Assembly (NCBI GenBank): GCA_015178975.1
Contig: WHVD01000024.1
Span: forward strand, 1-64,000
Reading direction: 5' to 3'
Source: Hysterangium stoloniferum
Taxonomy: Eukaryota; Basidiomycota; Agaricomycetes; Hysterangiales; Hysterangiaceae
DNA length: 64,000 bases
A program made the translations under genes and the position numbers. Shown one piece after another: positions 13,201-25,905 of the stretch. Position 1 is the stretch's first letter. Every line of letters starts with the position of its first letter. The notes beneath the pieces were generated by a model that was not told the DNA's origin, ran no database searches, and saw only the letters and a list, made by a program, of their open reading frames with translations.

Positions 13201-13615
13201 AGACCCTATGAACAATTTTTTGGTAACAGTTGAGGTCGATAAGAACAAAAAAGACAGCAAGAATGGTCTGTGCAACGCTTTACAAAATCAACTCGATATC
13301 TCTCCAGTTCCAGTTCCTGTTGTACTAACCACTTCACCTTTCGGCAGTTCTAATGCCACCCACGCCTTTGCCTTTCGTGGTACCCTCCCTTCTCGGGACC
13401 GATATCATGCACAGCGCGTTCTGATATGTCTGCTCGTAGTGGAGCGAGAACGTGCACAGCTAGAATGCTGGGGGGAAAGATAGCCTTATCTCTGCGACCC
13501 CCAAGCACAGCAACACCAAAAGCGATTTATGACGATCCCAGCGTTGACCAAGGTGGATCACGGTTTTTGGTTGAACTGACACATATCAGTCGTCTGGAGG
13601 ATGCCCTTAGCTCAT
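10230..13615 (+). pseudogene. Kin4-like kinase pseudogene, copy 2
   Basis: This is the plus-strand counterpart of copy 1. It opens with a degenerate P-loop region, matching the parent around 42770, and keeps the first intron, which begins aaggtgagtcgctcggtga. The 5' portion appears twice in tandem (about 10340-10960 and 10965-11580). It contains a block of about 130 bp (around 11470-11600) absent from the parent between the VILYAMLAG and YLPFDDD segments; the same block is in all other copies. The C-terminal linker and the DRSVDQGDE-like KA1 approach follow, ending at LEDALS near 13613. Stops and frameshifts throughout rule out function. Confidence 0.85.
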
Positions 13616-14186
13616 TACCAGCAGCGTTCTCTCACAGCCATTGTTGCAAACTTGAAATTTATTATGACCACCGTCACAATATATGGTCATTGCTTAGGAA
13701 GCATGGTGCATGTTTCTAATAACTTTATACAGCTTAGTACCCGCATGCTTGGACCATCTCTCATAAAGACCCAAAGAATTCATTTTAAGCTGGTCTTAGC
13801 CATGCGGTTGCAGCACGCCGTCGAGCCAGATGCCAATACTCGTTCTCTTTTGGATGAATGATTTTCTGCACGCTTCACTCCGTGCCCATTGCCCACAACA
13901 TGGATACGTTATCTCAGATCACATGTATTCCAACTGCTCAATTCTTAACCCACCCTCAGATGTATTATCTGCCATCGAAAATACCAACAATTCCAGCGTT
14001 TGGGCAACAGCAATTGCAGTTGCCTTTTTAAGGGAGAAGTTCCCTTCTCATTGGGCTACTTGGAAAGGTCTGGTAAGGAAAGCTATACAGGCAGGCTCTC
14101 GGGCCTGCGGGGGTGATCCTGTCTTCAATGGGATCGTCACCCATGCAGTAGCACTGTTTCACTGCCCGTCATATTGTGAGATCTGA
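13600..14186 (+). pseudogene. Gene fragment, possibly VIT/von Willebrand A-type C-terminus (right arm)
   Basis: This is the mirror copy of 3502-4090. It encodes a two-frame remnant with VWATAIAVAFLREKFP and directly follows the truncated 3' end of the kinase pseudogene. Function is not assigned with confidence. The sequence from 14187 to 14590 has no gene I can see. Confidence 0.35.
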
Positions 14187-14590
14187 GGGCCAGGATGTTT
14201 GGCCAATAAGTTTGCTTGGAAATATTGAAATACTACACCTGAACCAACACCAAGTGTTTTTGAACGGAGCAAATTTGCTGCAGATGGAGATAGGCGCGAT
14301 ATATTTGTTTGCCTTATTTACACTGCTATTATTTACCACTAATAGTACTGTTGTCTGTGATTAAGTCTTCATCACGTTTGATCAGAGATGAGGTGGCAAA
14401 TCCAGAGTCCTTCTAACCAGACACGTTGAATTTTGCATGAGAGTTATATATGTGACGTTCCGAATCCTAACCATCAATACACAATACAAAGGACTATTGT
14501 GTGTCACAATCCCAAGTACTCCACAAAGCGACGCGAGTAAGTTATTTTATATCATGTAACTACAAGGGCAGGGAGAGTCGGAAATCATCC

Positions 14591-17500
14591 TCAGGAACCA
14601 GCGACCTTGCAGTAGTCCTAAAAAAAGTTGACTCTTCGTATCACATTATAGGTTTGATTACTTACAGCATTTCCTGCTGGATTGAGGGCCCATCTGTACA
14701 TTGTAATTGAGATAATATAATTGACCAAGTCAGTGACACTTACTCCGGGAATGGAACTGTCACCCCTCCTGCCCCAGCGAGAGCAAACTTTGAAGTCTCA
14801 GTTAGTGTATGTTTCTTTCTGTAACAAGTGGACTGACTGAGAATATGAATACAAATATCTGTGCTCCGCCATCGATACCAGCTCCGAAAAGATACTAAAA
14901 TAGTAAATTCAAAGCTCATTTGCGTTGGAACAATGTAAAGGACGAACGTTATATTTACGGAACCATCCAGCACGATACTTGCGGATGTAGAAGTGGGATG
15001 TTAAACCAATGGCCATCCAAGTGTTAATATATCCATTAGTTCCACCTGCCAAGGTACCGATATTAGCTACAATTGAAGTTAGTTCTGCAATAGAGCGACA
15101 GGGAGAATTTGACCAATCCTTACAAGCTAAAATAGCTGTGTTTACATAACGTAACCACTTCCAACCGTACTTCTGGTAAATGAGCCAGGGAATAACCGGC
15201 AACTCCAAGCCAATAACGATCCCAAGTGGAACAATGAAGTAAGGGCCATTGGGACCATCTAAAAAGTGCCAGGCGTGCACACATGATACTCAGAACCAGT
15301 CAACACCTACAAATCTCCTTTCCAAGAGCGCCCCAAAGCACAGCTTACGGCGCGGTGGGTGACGGCATTCTCCACATTGTTAATAAAAACTCACCATCAG
15401 CATTGAAAGTTTGGATCTGTCGACCGCTCCAAATGCGGGTACCTTTGTTACTCAACTATTACCGTAGTTTATGTTGAATTGGGTATACTGGCCGCTAAAA
15501 TGAAAGTTCTCACCAGAATGGAACGCTCGTTGTCCACAATAGTCTGCATGATGACATCTGAAATAATGTAAGTGCCTAAATATGCAATAAGGAAAGAGAG
15601 GAAAGAAAAGATTTACAATTAAGCAATGCGCCGACGACCGTTCCTACAATTTGCACTATAAACGTTACCTAGATAGAGTGGAGTAGGTCAATCATCTCTG
15701 TATCCAAAGTAACACCATTGTATTTCTCACACGAGGGGGAACTACCAAGAGATGTCAATGGACTTGTGTGGACGGTACATTGAGTGTACGGCTTACGTTT
15801 TGTATATTGTCCAAGCTTCAGATCAGAAAGCATGGCTGCCGCTTGTGTCAGGCTACGACTAGAATATAATTCAAAGTACTAGAGAAACCGAAGAATTTAG
15901 AATAGGACAGAAAATGACGAGAATATACATGGCGCACCATGTTTGCTTGAGAAGATCCGGGGATTAGAGCAGCGGCAATGATTTGGAATAACGACGTCAT
16001 GTTAGGAATCCAGCTACGGATTGATGTCAGTTAGTTAAATGAAACACGGGATATAATAATTCGAGAACATACGCAAAAATGGCATTCATGGCTCCGTAGA
16101 ATGGTAGAATGATAATAGAAAACAGAAGGGCAAGGATGAGTGCCCACCAAGGTAGTCTGTAAGATATATAGTCACCTAGCAGTCTGAACAATAACATGTT
16201 TACCAACTGTGAATGCTCGGTATAGGCACAGACCACTGTATCCTTCGTTAGCGGACGAGCCTTGTGATTTATCATGACGTACTAGCGACAGCAAACGCTG
16301 AAGGAGAAAAATATCGGTCAACAAGGGAGATCACGGATTGCCAGGGCAACATACCTCCAATTGCGATACTACTATACCACCACAATGGAACTGTGAAAAT
16401 AATTGAGAGAGCTGATGCTACTGCGGAACGTGGGACCTACCCTCTTTGTAACTCTGGCATGAATGATCAATACCTATGTACACAAACATCATGATACGTC
16501 AACTCACCCTCATTTTGGAATAATGGGGATCATTGACTAGTTTACCCCGGAGGCTGGATGTATATCCTTAAGAATATGCTGGTGACGCATAGAAAGCGTC
16601 TTACTAGTTTAAAAACGTATGGTAAAACTGTTAAACTGCTCAGTAAAATGTCCGATATATATAATTGATGTACCTACTTCTTTTCCGTGCCTATACAGGT
16701 ATTATGAATAAAACTCATTCAAGGAACAATAGTATGAGGCTTACCATAACCCAATATGCACAAATGTGCACCTGATTGTTTCATAATTTAACGATTAAAT
16801 ACACCAGTGATATGATACTCACCGATTGACAAATTGATTCCAAGGTGGCGGATCACAATTGAACCACTTTGCCATGGTTGACCCACGATCTCGAATGCGG
16901 TCCTGTTCAAGGAGAAATCCCTACGACCAGCTGGAGACATCAATGGCTTTATCCGGGAAGGTTGATTATTTACGGATTTAATATCAATGTTTGGTCGTAA
17001 ATTGTCCCATTCTCGACTGCCAGAAAACAATAAGTCTCGTGATTTACTCGGTCGCATCAGTAAAAATGGATTTAAGCGCTGGGAGGAAGTACCCCATTCT
17101 GGGATGCTCCAGGCTGCTGCAGATGCTCCACAACGTCCAAAAGCCTCATAGAATTGGGGGGGTTCTTCCGGAAGCCAACCAGATAAAAAGCCGATTTATT
17201 GATGCTACGGGAAGACTGAAAGACTTACAGAACAAATTCTGGCTAATGAACGGGAAATTCTTGGAGTGCCTTGAAAGGAAATTTATATGTCATGATTTCA
17301 ACCGCTCCAAGTGATAATAACTTACCAAACATTACGGTAATATACGAGAGGCAAGATGATGTAGTTAATAGCCCATCCGACATAAGCTCCCGGAATAGAC
17401 TTAGTTCAAGGGATCTACACTATTGGATAACAAAGAGGCTCACTAGATATTTGCGTTGTGAGAGGCTTATAAAACGGTGCGCTTGTGATATCTATTCCAG

Positions 17501-19050
17501 CCTTGAGAAGGTTGGCAAATGACTAATGAGTTTCATTTACTTACTGGCCCAGTCAAGGCCAAAGCTGAGGAGACCCATTCCTTCGTTTGCTTCAGAGCCA
17601 CCGAAGACATTGGTAACCCAGTCGGAGTTGCGCACAGCAAGGCAAACTATATTGAATGATCCAAGGAGAGGAGCGATGTACTTAGGAGAAGGAAGGAAGG
17701 TAAGTGCATTGTAGGGAGAGGGAGATCTAAGCCACTAATCCAAGTTACCTCAGGGAACCACTATATTAAGGAAAAAAAATGAAGATGTGATGACTAAAAA
17801 TAAATAAATTAGTCACCTCATACACGAAACTGTTTCAGAGGGAGTTGAATGAATCGTCAAAAAAGGTGAAAAAAATTAGCTTGCTTACACTGCACCAACA
17901 ACAATCCAGAAGAAAGACAAACTGGTCGATGTCTATGACTTCATTAATTTTTAAAACGAACGAGGCTCACCGTTTGCTCCGAAGAAGCTCTCCCTTGGAT
18001 CGATGCAGGACATCGAAGAGGTTCACATAGATCAAGTTTCGGGGATATAACATTGTAGTGGGATATACTAAGAAAGAACCTAAGTGGAAGAGACACAAAT
18101 AAGAAAGAAGCCTTCAAGTTTTGCTGAACGATGATACGCACGGAATATCCCAGCAATTCCGTAACCAAGTAATTGTGATGCAAGTAAGGTGAAGATGGCG
18201 TTACCAGACTATAAAATGAAAGATCAGGTTGCAAAGACTCAAGATACATGCATTTTCCGACGTACATTGACAGTGATATTGTAGAATAGATCGTCGGAGG
18301 CAAACACGAGGCAAGCCAACGCCGTTCCTACTGCAGTGCTGGCCATGATTTGTGCGGCAACATGCTCCTTGATATCTGGAAAAGCCTAATCAATAATATC
18401 CTATAATATCTAAGAAGCTTGTACTGAATGGTCCAGGGTTCATAAAGTTCCAAAACCAGTTAGCCTTGTGGAATCGGCTACCTGGGCTCGGGATAGTCAC
18501 TTCAAGCACTTTACCCAACATGTAGGCAAGCAGTTGAAGAAACAGAGCCGAGACACTGATAACTTGGGGACGGAATTGCTGTAATTGTCAGCTTTAGATA
18601 GACTCGTACTTCGTAAAATGGCATAACTATACTTACAAAAAGCATCCCTAAGACTGAGCCAAAGACTGCTAGACCAATTCCCAAAAACCACATACGGAAC
18701 GTATGAATTGGCAGGGTTGGGTCATCGTCAAGACTGACTAGAACAGTGGCGAAATCCTTAGCTGTTTCCATGACCTTTTCATTGCCCTTGTCGTCGTAGA
18801 GCCTATCCTCGGGGTTAAAACGCTCAAGGCCTGATACCTCCACATTGTCTATGCCACTTTCATTCTTTTCATCAGCAAAATATGAGTTAACCATGCTGGT
18901 TTTGTTGCGGATATGAGGAAGTTGGTCAACCCCCACAGCAACGTCTTCGTGTCTAGTCATGGTTTGAGGGCCTTGAAAACTTCGCAGAGAAGAGGGAATG
19001 CGGGGAACAAGCACGCCCCATGTTTTTCTCTCTAAAAACATGCCATACAT
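14591..19050 (-). CDS. Oligopeptide transporter (OPT family), complete copy
   Basis: This is a membrane importer of short peptides or related thiols. Reading down the minus strand, the N-terminal exon (19050-18637) has a polar head and then ETAKDFATVLVSLDDDPTLP, the OPT entry motif, and a first membrane segment. After introns 18636-18579 and 18424-18376 come QFRPQVISVSALFLQLLAYM, KANWFWNFMNPGPF and IKEHVAAQIMAS, all typical of the family. Later exons give YPTTMLYPRNLIYVNLFDVL, FFWIVVGAVFVYE and the core seen in the other arm, ending at the TGA complement 14591-14593. All junctions I tested stay in frame, so it may be functional. The start could also be the Met near 18960. The upstream sequence from 19053 is a repeated unit, so its promoter may be shared with copies elsewhere. 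Confidence 0.8.
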
Positions 19051-19052
19051 CC

Positions 19053-19560
19053 ATAGCTAATTCTTCTCTACAGTACGGGTTATAGTCCTGAAGATACCGT
19101 CACGACGATGACGGTGTACAAACGGGTGTGAGGTGGGAAAATATAACAGCAGTTTCAGGTCATCCGAAACCAGTTTGTTACCCGTTTAAATAAGTAGCGG
19201 AATTTCTTATTTTAGCACTTGATATGCATATTTTGATCCTCATCTCAAATTACTGACGTTTAATGCACCTGAATCCTTGCAAATAACGGGAAAGCTTTTG
19301 AATTTGGACTAAACATTGAAACATCGAGGAAGGCTCCACCACCAAAAACTAAATGCTCACGTACTATGGAGGGTCAGGTCGATGCAAAATAACCAATCAA
19401 ATATCAATTCACACTAGGACCCCAACAACTCGAAATAATATTCAGCCGTGCCTGGTTCGATTTGGCATCCAGGAATTTCGGTTATCTACAACTGTGAGGC
19501 CCCATATACCCCTCTGTTTGTAATAACGATAGAGCGATATCCACAAAACGCACCGTAAGA
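19053..19560. repeat. Dispersed direct repeat, copy A
   Basis: About 500 bp, beginning ccatagctaattcttctcta, recur in the same orientation from 32438 and from 33975. The three copies differ by scattered substitutions and small deletions. This copy starts three bases beyond the transporter start codon region, so it occupies that gene's promoter. I see no coding sequence in it. Confidence 0.8.
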
Positions 19561-19679
19561 GTGGTCTCTACCCAGTCCGCGTCACCACGATGACCATCCC
19601 TCTTTCAATTCTTGTTCCATCCTTTGGGAAAGCGCCACTTCTTTATTGGCTGCATGGGGTCATTCGGTGCTCTTGGAGA

Positions 19680-20042
19680 GATGAGATGGTGCGAACCTCC
19701 ACGAGTCGGTCCGAGACTGTCTACTTGTCATCAGCCTTCGTGATCTTCCCTTTTTTTGGGGAGAGGCTCCCAAAGTTGCTTCTTCTTCGAGGCAGCAACA
19801 ATGTTGCGGATCACTCGATAAACCCACCGCCGAGCCTCTATGCGATGGGGACGTGGTGATCTGCAACGTTCTTGGAGAATTGTACTACTGCCAGGGAACC
19901 CACGTAACACAATAATGGGATCCATCGGAGGGTGAAAAGAACTTTTGTCGGGATAAATCTGGCGCAACACGTACAGTAAACGAACATAATATAATATATT
20001 TGATATTGTAACCTGGGACAATGTATGCTCAGACATGGACAA
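19680..20042 (-). pseudogene. Unidentified coding-like remnant within unit A
   Basis: A minus-strand open stretch contains DPIIVLRGFPGSS and then a basic segment ending KKKQLWEPLPKKREDHEG, which looks like real exon sequence. It has no counterpart in units B and C, so it is either an insertion in A or was lost from the other two. I cannot name the family. Confidence 0.3.
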
Positions 20043-20149
20043 AAACGTTGTACTGGCAAGTGCAAACCTACCCTAGTGTGAGCTCCTCACGGTCCACAAC
20101 GGCAGGCCGCAGGTCAGGGGTATTGTCAAGCTTGCCTAGGTCTTATATC

Positions 20150-20815
20150 GAACCGGATTTGGGGTAGCCGTCTAGACAGGGAAGCAGTGGCGGGCGAGCA
20201 ACGGCCATTGGGGCTCTTCTCCAGCGTGAATGTCAAACAAAGATCAGATAAAAACCTCGGGATATGATGACTTGGCGGTGGGGAGCCTTAGGCCCACCCC
20301 TGCGAAATAGACGGTATCGCGGCAGAAGAGAACAGTTCGTGGCCATCCAAAGAGAAGAGCACACATTAGTCCTGCTGTAGAAGGTGGACAAGAAGGTAGT
20401 ATAAGAATAAGATCTTGCCTGAAAATACGATTGATATCTTGCGCAGCATTAGAGGTAATAGAGCTCGTGCCAGTGCCAGGCTGACCCGTGATGAGAACTG
20501 CTGAATCTCGAGGACCGGGCGGTTCTAATGCACACAACCAGACGCGGTAAAACATTTCAACATAAGACTCGAGGACGAAAATGGCCATCGGAGAGCTTCT
20601 AGGATACAACTGTGACACAGTGAGAGGTGCAAGGGACAGCATTGGAAAGTGGGAATCGGCGAGTGAATCGCACTCGGAAGCTGCGTGCCATTTGTTAGAA
20701 AGGTTCTGCCACTCAGGTTCGGCCAACTTCCATAGCTTTTTGTCCTCGTCACATTAATTACTCTGTTGCCATTATACTTACTCGCGTGTCTATCGGTCCG
20801 CGATAACCGAGGCAT
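20150..20815 (-). pseudogene. Crinkler/RHS-like P-loop NTPase pseudogene, copy A
   Basis: The minus strand encodes a segment with SYVEMFYRVWLCALEPPGP followed by VLITGQPGTGTSS, a Walker A motif in which the usual Lys has become Thr. Downstream are VYFAGVGLRLPTAKSSYPEV and FI, a pattern I associate with the NTPase module of basidiomycete Crinkler/RHS-type proteins. The Walker lysine is lost and the frame stops at 20244, with degraded sequence beyond. The parts downstream of VYFAG match units B and C. The copy ends at 20812, the outer breakpoint of IR2. Confidence 0.55.
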
Positions 20816-21129
20816 CCGGTACTGTTGTCAAGACGGTCGTGAACGGGCCTATGTCTATATGGTTGTAATAAAACATCACTCCAAATGCGATATACAACTA
20901 AGTCCAAGCGCAATCCATATTATAAGACCAGATCCGCTGATGAAAGATGTAAAGGTCACCTATAAAGAGAGATGTCTTGAACCTGCAATGCCACGTGTGA
21001 GCTGCATATAAACAACAAACAACATTGATTGCTAATAAACCGCTAATTTCACCATACAACCTTTACTCTTAATAAACTTTACTCACCGTCTAACACCACA
21101 ACCACCGCAACCATTACGTATACTACCAG

Positions 21130-24100
21130 CAAGGTTCGAGCTCGGCTTCTGACAAGCGAGGCGTTGAGGTCGTAGTCAAACTCATTAGACGAGGAAATGT
21201 TGATGTCTGCTTGGTTTGTTGAAGGTTGAAAGTGAAATCGACGTACTCAAGGTGAGTGGCTCGGTGATCGATTGCATAGAAGCTAAAACCGGCTTTCATA
21301 CCCTTAGTCTCTCAAACACCTAACCTTGTTCGTCACTGCGCCGTCATCGGGGCCGACAGGAGGCGAATAATTCTTCGACCACATCCTTGCACACCGATAC
21401 CTAAAAAAAATGCCTACAAGCTTTCGTCCGGCTCATATTAGGCATCTTCTACATTCAATTCGCAAAAGATTGTCCTTTATGGTCTAAGACTCGAGAATCT
21501 TCTTCTAGACCGCTTTCGCAACATGATCATCAACTTTGGTTTCACAAAACAGTTTGAACATCGTTCCAATCACCTTATGGGAGGTCATGCGGTTCACCAT
21601 GCCAGTCGGAACTTGTCATCTAGAGGGCTCGATGTTGGCTCTGCGGTTGATGTATGGCCCTGTGGAGTTAGGCAATAGCTGCAGGCGGCTTGATTATCAA
21701 CCTGGCTGAAGTGATAGACACCGAATATGAAGACGCTGTAAAGAATGTTCAGTTGTAGAGGTATAATGACGGATCCTGAGAATAGCACAGACAGGTGGTG
21801 AAATCAACGTACCTGCCCTTTGATCATAACCTAGCGAATCTCGACGGCGACAGCAACAGCATCAGCCTGCTCTACTAATAAATTTGTCAACGCACTGTTA
21901 ACGGTCCCTAGTGTGCAACCTCCTCTGGATGCTCTCACCAGACCCAAAACGACAAGCGGGTCTGCATGAGATCATGGTTCATTCTGTGGTGCCCCGCGAC
22001 CTACGTGTTATCTGTCCGATCGAAGCGTCGATGAGCGCGAGAAGGTCGCGATGGAGCAACAGAAGAAACGACGGGCGTATCAGCACCAGTGCGCGCCGGT
22101 GCTGAGCAGCTCACTGCGCATATTCTTCTAAAACACTGTCTCTCTTGATTCTGCAGTTGCTCCCGACCAAACCAGAGCCGACGTGGTGCGCTCTTGCCTC
22201 GCTCCCTACCACTTTCCATTTCACCAGACCATCAGTGAGCTCAAGATGGTTGCGATGGAGCAACAAGGAAAGTGATAAAGAACAGTATACATGCCCGCCA
22301 ATGCTGAGCAGCAGCTCAGCGCGCGAGTATGCTGTCCTCGTCGATTTCCTCAATTGCTTACACTACCTGCGGCTACACCTCGCTGGACCATCGCATTTGC
22401 GTGTCATTGGATCAATCACGCTCTGCTCCATCATCGACACCCCTAGACCTGACCCGATGCCGACAGAGCGGCCTGTCGATCAAAGTCCAATAGGTTTGCA
22501 GAGGAAGGACCATGCTGAGACGATCGAAGACATCCGCGAAAACCCCAGAGAAAGAGAAGGAGAAAGCAGGACGAAAAGACATATCATTCAACTCGAATAT
22601 CCAGAAGGCGCACAGAAGGAGAAAGAGAAAGAGACAGGAGCAGACGCAACAAGACAAGAGGGTACAGGCATATTATTGAACTCGGATATCAGAGGACGCA
22701 TCGCAGTAGCCCCCAAACGGATATCAACGAACCCACCATCACTCCCACTAGACGAGATCACACCTCCACGCCGTGCCATCTTCTCAAACGCCGCAGCTTT
22801 TAACGTGTCCATTGAAGGTCGGGACGTTGTTCACGCCCTCCAGCCCCCACGCCATTACAACTCACCGAGCCTATTGCAACGGTCAGACTGGCTCAGTCAG
22901 TGCTCGACGGGGTCGGTGGGGGCCGATTGTGTCACCGACTTCGTGATGGAGACTGTAGCTTTGAGAAGATAGTGGCAGGTGGAAAGGCCTGACCTTGTCC
23001 GATGTGGAGCCTATCAATAGTGCGACGAGTCACTGTGGAAGATGGTGACTGTTGCGGAGAAGTGAAACTACAGGAGAATGTAGCTTTATAGGTGGGAAGA
23101 AAAGGGGAGGAAGGCCGCTGAACTTAATTTTGGAGTGTAAGCAGGTGAGACGAGTTGATTGATGGGTTGTCGACACTGTTTGACTATGATTGGGTTGACT
23201 AATGATTGGTCTCGTTTTGTTTTGTTTACAGCATAATTGGAGATCGCACGCTATCGTTCGGTTCCGATCGGGAAAAACCAATAAAAAAGCCAAAGCGCAG
23301 ATAGCGCCTGTACAAGAATGGGAAGTGAACTCCGTCTGCAACTCCTGCTGCACTGTCTACAGTACCTCCCTGCGGGTTTGAATCTACTTCTACACATATC
23401 CTTTTCGTTCCGCCCGCCACAGGTCGTTTTTCTACCCTGTCAACAAGAACTAGTTCCGACTGTGCAGTCTTGGAAGATGCGACCTAGACCTCCCTTTTGA
23501 TCTCAGTGGAGAAAACCCGCTGCGAGCCACAGCTGCAGTCCGATGTGGTGGACTCCCTCAATAATACGACGAGTAGGAGGAGGGTGTCTGTCACCCTGAA
23601 AAATGGTGGTGCGAACGCTGTCGAGGGGATGAAGCCAAGGGGGAAAACGTTGAACTTGATGGCGGTGCCTATAAGCAGGTGCACGGTCGATTGTTGCTTT
23701 TTTTGTTTTATCGTTTGGCAATAGTTGGGTGTACTAGTACGTCGCTTGGTTTAGTTTACAGCACAATTAAAGAGCCCGTGATGAACCTTTTGGAAACAGT
23801 CGAGATCGAGAAGCACAAAGAAGACAGCAAGAAAGGTCCGCGCAACACCTTAACATCAACCCGATATCTCTCCATCTCCAATTCCCGTTGTACTGACCAC
23901 TGCACCTTTCGGCAGTTCTCATGCCACCTACGCCTTTGCCTTTCGTCGTACCCTCCCTTCTGGGAACCGAAAACATGCACAGCCCGTCCTGATATGTCTA
24001 CTCGTAGTGGAGCAAGAACGTGCACAGCTAAAATCCTGGGGGCAACAGCAGTCTAACCTTTGAGGGCCCCCGAAAGCACAGCAACATCAGAAGCGATTTA

Positions 24101-24700
24101 TGTCGATCGCAGCGTTGACCAAGGTGATGAAGCACGGTTTTGGGTTGAGTTGACGCATATCAATCGTCTGGAGGATGCCCTTAGCTTGATGTCCGCCGTT
24201 TGAAAGGCAATCTGAAAAAATGTAAGCTCTTCTACGATACACTTTGAGAATTAATTATTCTTGTATTTGTGGCCTTCAGCTTTGGTATTGACTTTTTTCC
24301 CCCTCTAATTACAGGCATTGTGAATTCGAGGGGTAGACCAGTCCCCACATTCCCCCTTGGTTTTGCGGACCCTTCTACTCATACTGCACCCATCGTATTT
24401 TTCGGACACTTCATTTCCTTACCCTTAACTTTACCCCACTTCGGCTCTACTATATTATGTCCTTAAACATTTATTCTCATGGTCAAGTATGGTTATCGTC
24501 ATCACAGCGCTCTGTTATAAGGATCTTACTAATCTCTCATTAAGCCATTATTTTGTATTCGTACTCACATTATCTGTTATAGTATTTAATAATGATGGCA
24601 ACCCTCGTTTTATGGACAGATGTAGTATATTGTTCCGAGCATCATTGAGGGCCTGCAGAATTTCATGGCGTACTGCAACCTTAGGGATCCAGACGTGAGA
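21130..24700 (+). pseudogene. Kin4-like kinase pseudogene, copy 3
   Basis: This is a decayed copy of 42770-46430 in the parent, including its 3' flank. Landmarks are [19 protein letters not shown] (parent [19 protein letters not shown]) near 21500, a 275-codon open stretch at 22145-22972 with RHIIQLEYPEGAQKEKEKE (parent linker [11 protein letters not shown]), and the linker exons near 23800-24050. The KA1 region near 24100-24210 and sequence matching the parent's 3' region to about 24700 follow. Introns are kept. It shares the insertion of about 130 bp at 21665-21810 with copies 1 and 2, but differs from them by many substitutions. The HRD and DFG aspartates are lost. Confidence 0.85.
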
Positions 24701-24719
24701 CTGAGATTTTACTAGTACC

Positions 24720-25114
24720 AATAAATTTTTACGTGAATGTTGAATTTCGCCTTTCCAATGATAAAGTCTACTTTGTATAGTTACAGCAGCCTGCCAGCTT
24801 CTTATCCAAGAAGTTTAGTGCTGCTCAGCACAACTATTGTACTCATGAGCATGATACAACAGCCATCCCCGAAAGACTCATGAAGTGAGAAGGTAAATTA
24901 AAATTACTAGCGTGAAAACTCATCCTAGTGACAGACAACAAAAGCATCGAATATTTCAAGACCTAACAACATTTGTCAAGTCAACAAGTGCATTGGTGGG
25001 AATTATGCATGTGCTTGGCAAGTCAAATAAGGTAGCCAAATTGTTGTTGTGCTACTACTTGCCTAATTTGCCCAAGTGTACATGAATGTGGTTGCTCACC
25101 TTGACCCAAATGGC
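24720..25114 (+). pseudogene. Ty3/Gypsy RNase H fragment
   Basis: Three-frame reading gives PASFLSKKFSAAQHNYCTHE, then a damaged stretch, VTDNKSIEYFKT and SSQQVHWWEIMHVLGKSNKV. This is the order of the RNase H block of Gypsy polymerases (FLSRK, HDKEL-like, VTDHK-LEYF, WxExLS). Frameshifts and stops are present. It was fused to the kinase pseudogene before the arm was duplicated, because both IR2 arms carry it. Confidence 0.6.
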
Positions 25115-25534
25115 TTGTCTCATTATCACAGACTCATAAAATACTAGTGGGAATAAACACAATGTTGCTTTTGCCCCCACGTTCCTTTCTTGCAGGTCAA
25201 TATGCGAAAGCAAGTTATAATTCACCTGGTTCTCTGTTGCAAGTCATTTTCTTGGCATCTCATAAGAAATTCAAATTGGCACTACAGGACTCTACATCTG
25301 AATTGGGAAGTCCTTGTTGGAGTATGATATTACAGCTTTATAATGTTCTATGATGTTCTACAGTATGATGTTCCCTGAATTTCCTGATATTTGTAGTATT
25401 TTTCCCAGCACTGTAGATGCAGTAGTTAGTAAGTTACTTAGTTAGGGAAGTATGTACATAAGATACAAGACATTGAAACTGTGCTAACTATGAGTGCCTA
25501 TCAGAGCCCTGTTCTTGCACCAGCTACTGCACTG
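25115..25534. other. IR2 spacer, left part, no gene seen
   Basis: AT-rich sequence with a short unassigned open stretch (25147-25353). The context, between retroelement pieces, suggests decayed transposon DNA. Confidence 0.35.
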
Positions 25535-25905
25535 TGTTACGACCGGACAATCCCGCCGGACTCCGGGCACTACCCCGTACGCCCCCACACGCTACAAGCA
25601 CCAATTGTCTGTTTATAGGATTTCCTGCTCAGACTCCATTACATCAAGACTTGTTACGTTCGACCTCAGTATGACACATATCAGTCACCGGACTTCCCTG
25701 GACTCCGTCTCTGTCTATGTCCGTCTTCGTCCCACACATCAGTCATCGGTCCCCACTTAGAATCCCGCCACCGCTCTAATCAAGCCCCATTCCCATTTTA
25801 GTCAAATGACCTGTCACGATTTAGGACTCCGCTCCCGCTCCGTTTCCCATTATGGGTTATGCTTTGTCACAATTCGGACTCCGCTCCGTTATCCATCTGG
25901 GGAAC
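25535..25905 (-). mobile_element. Partial Gypsy LTR (family of the 47681-55746 element)
   Basis: The sequence from tgttacgaccggacaatccc onwards matches the reverse complement of the LTR ends at 48469 and 55746. It includes the caccaattgtctgtttatag segment and the catatcagtcaccggactt segment. It stops after about 370 bp. Its orientation is opposite to that expected for a 3' LTR of the minus-strand gag-pol remnant beside it, so the spacer is a composite. Confidence 0.65.

Larger units (their letters stand above)
9811..17697. repeat. IR1 right arm (giant inverted repeat)
   Basis: This is the reverse complement of 1-7856. It carries the Kin4-like pseudogene (+), the VIT/vWA-like fragment (+) and most of the oligopeptide transporter gene (-) in mirror order. 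Homology starts at about 9811 inside the second exon of the hypothetical gene and runs to 17697, where the partner reaches the window edge. Confidence 0.9.
20812..25114. repeat. IR2 left arm (inverted repeat)
   Basis: This is the reverse complement of 28185-32436, with few visible differences. It contains a short AT-rich lead, Kin4-like pseudogene copy 3 and a Gypsy RNase H fragment. The inner breakpoint follows ttgacccaaatggc at 25101-25114. Confidence 0.88.

Noticed and set aside
22145-22972. 275-codon open frame that looks like a gene
   Set aside because: It matches the parent kinase's coding linker with insertions and lacks a start context. The partner copy at 30257-31134 is frameshifted. 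I treat it as chance openness in a pseudogene.
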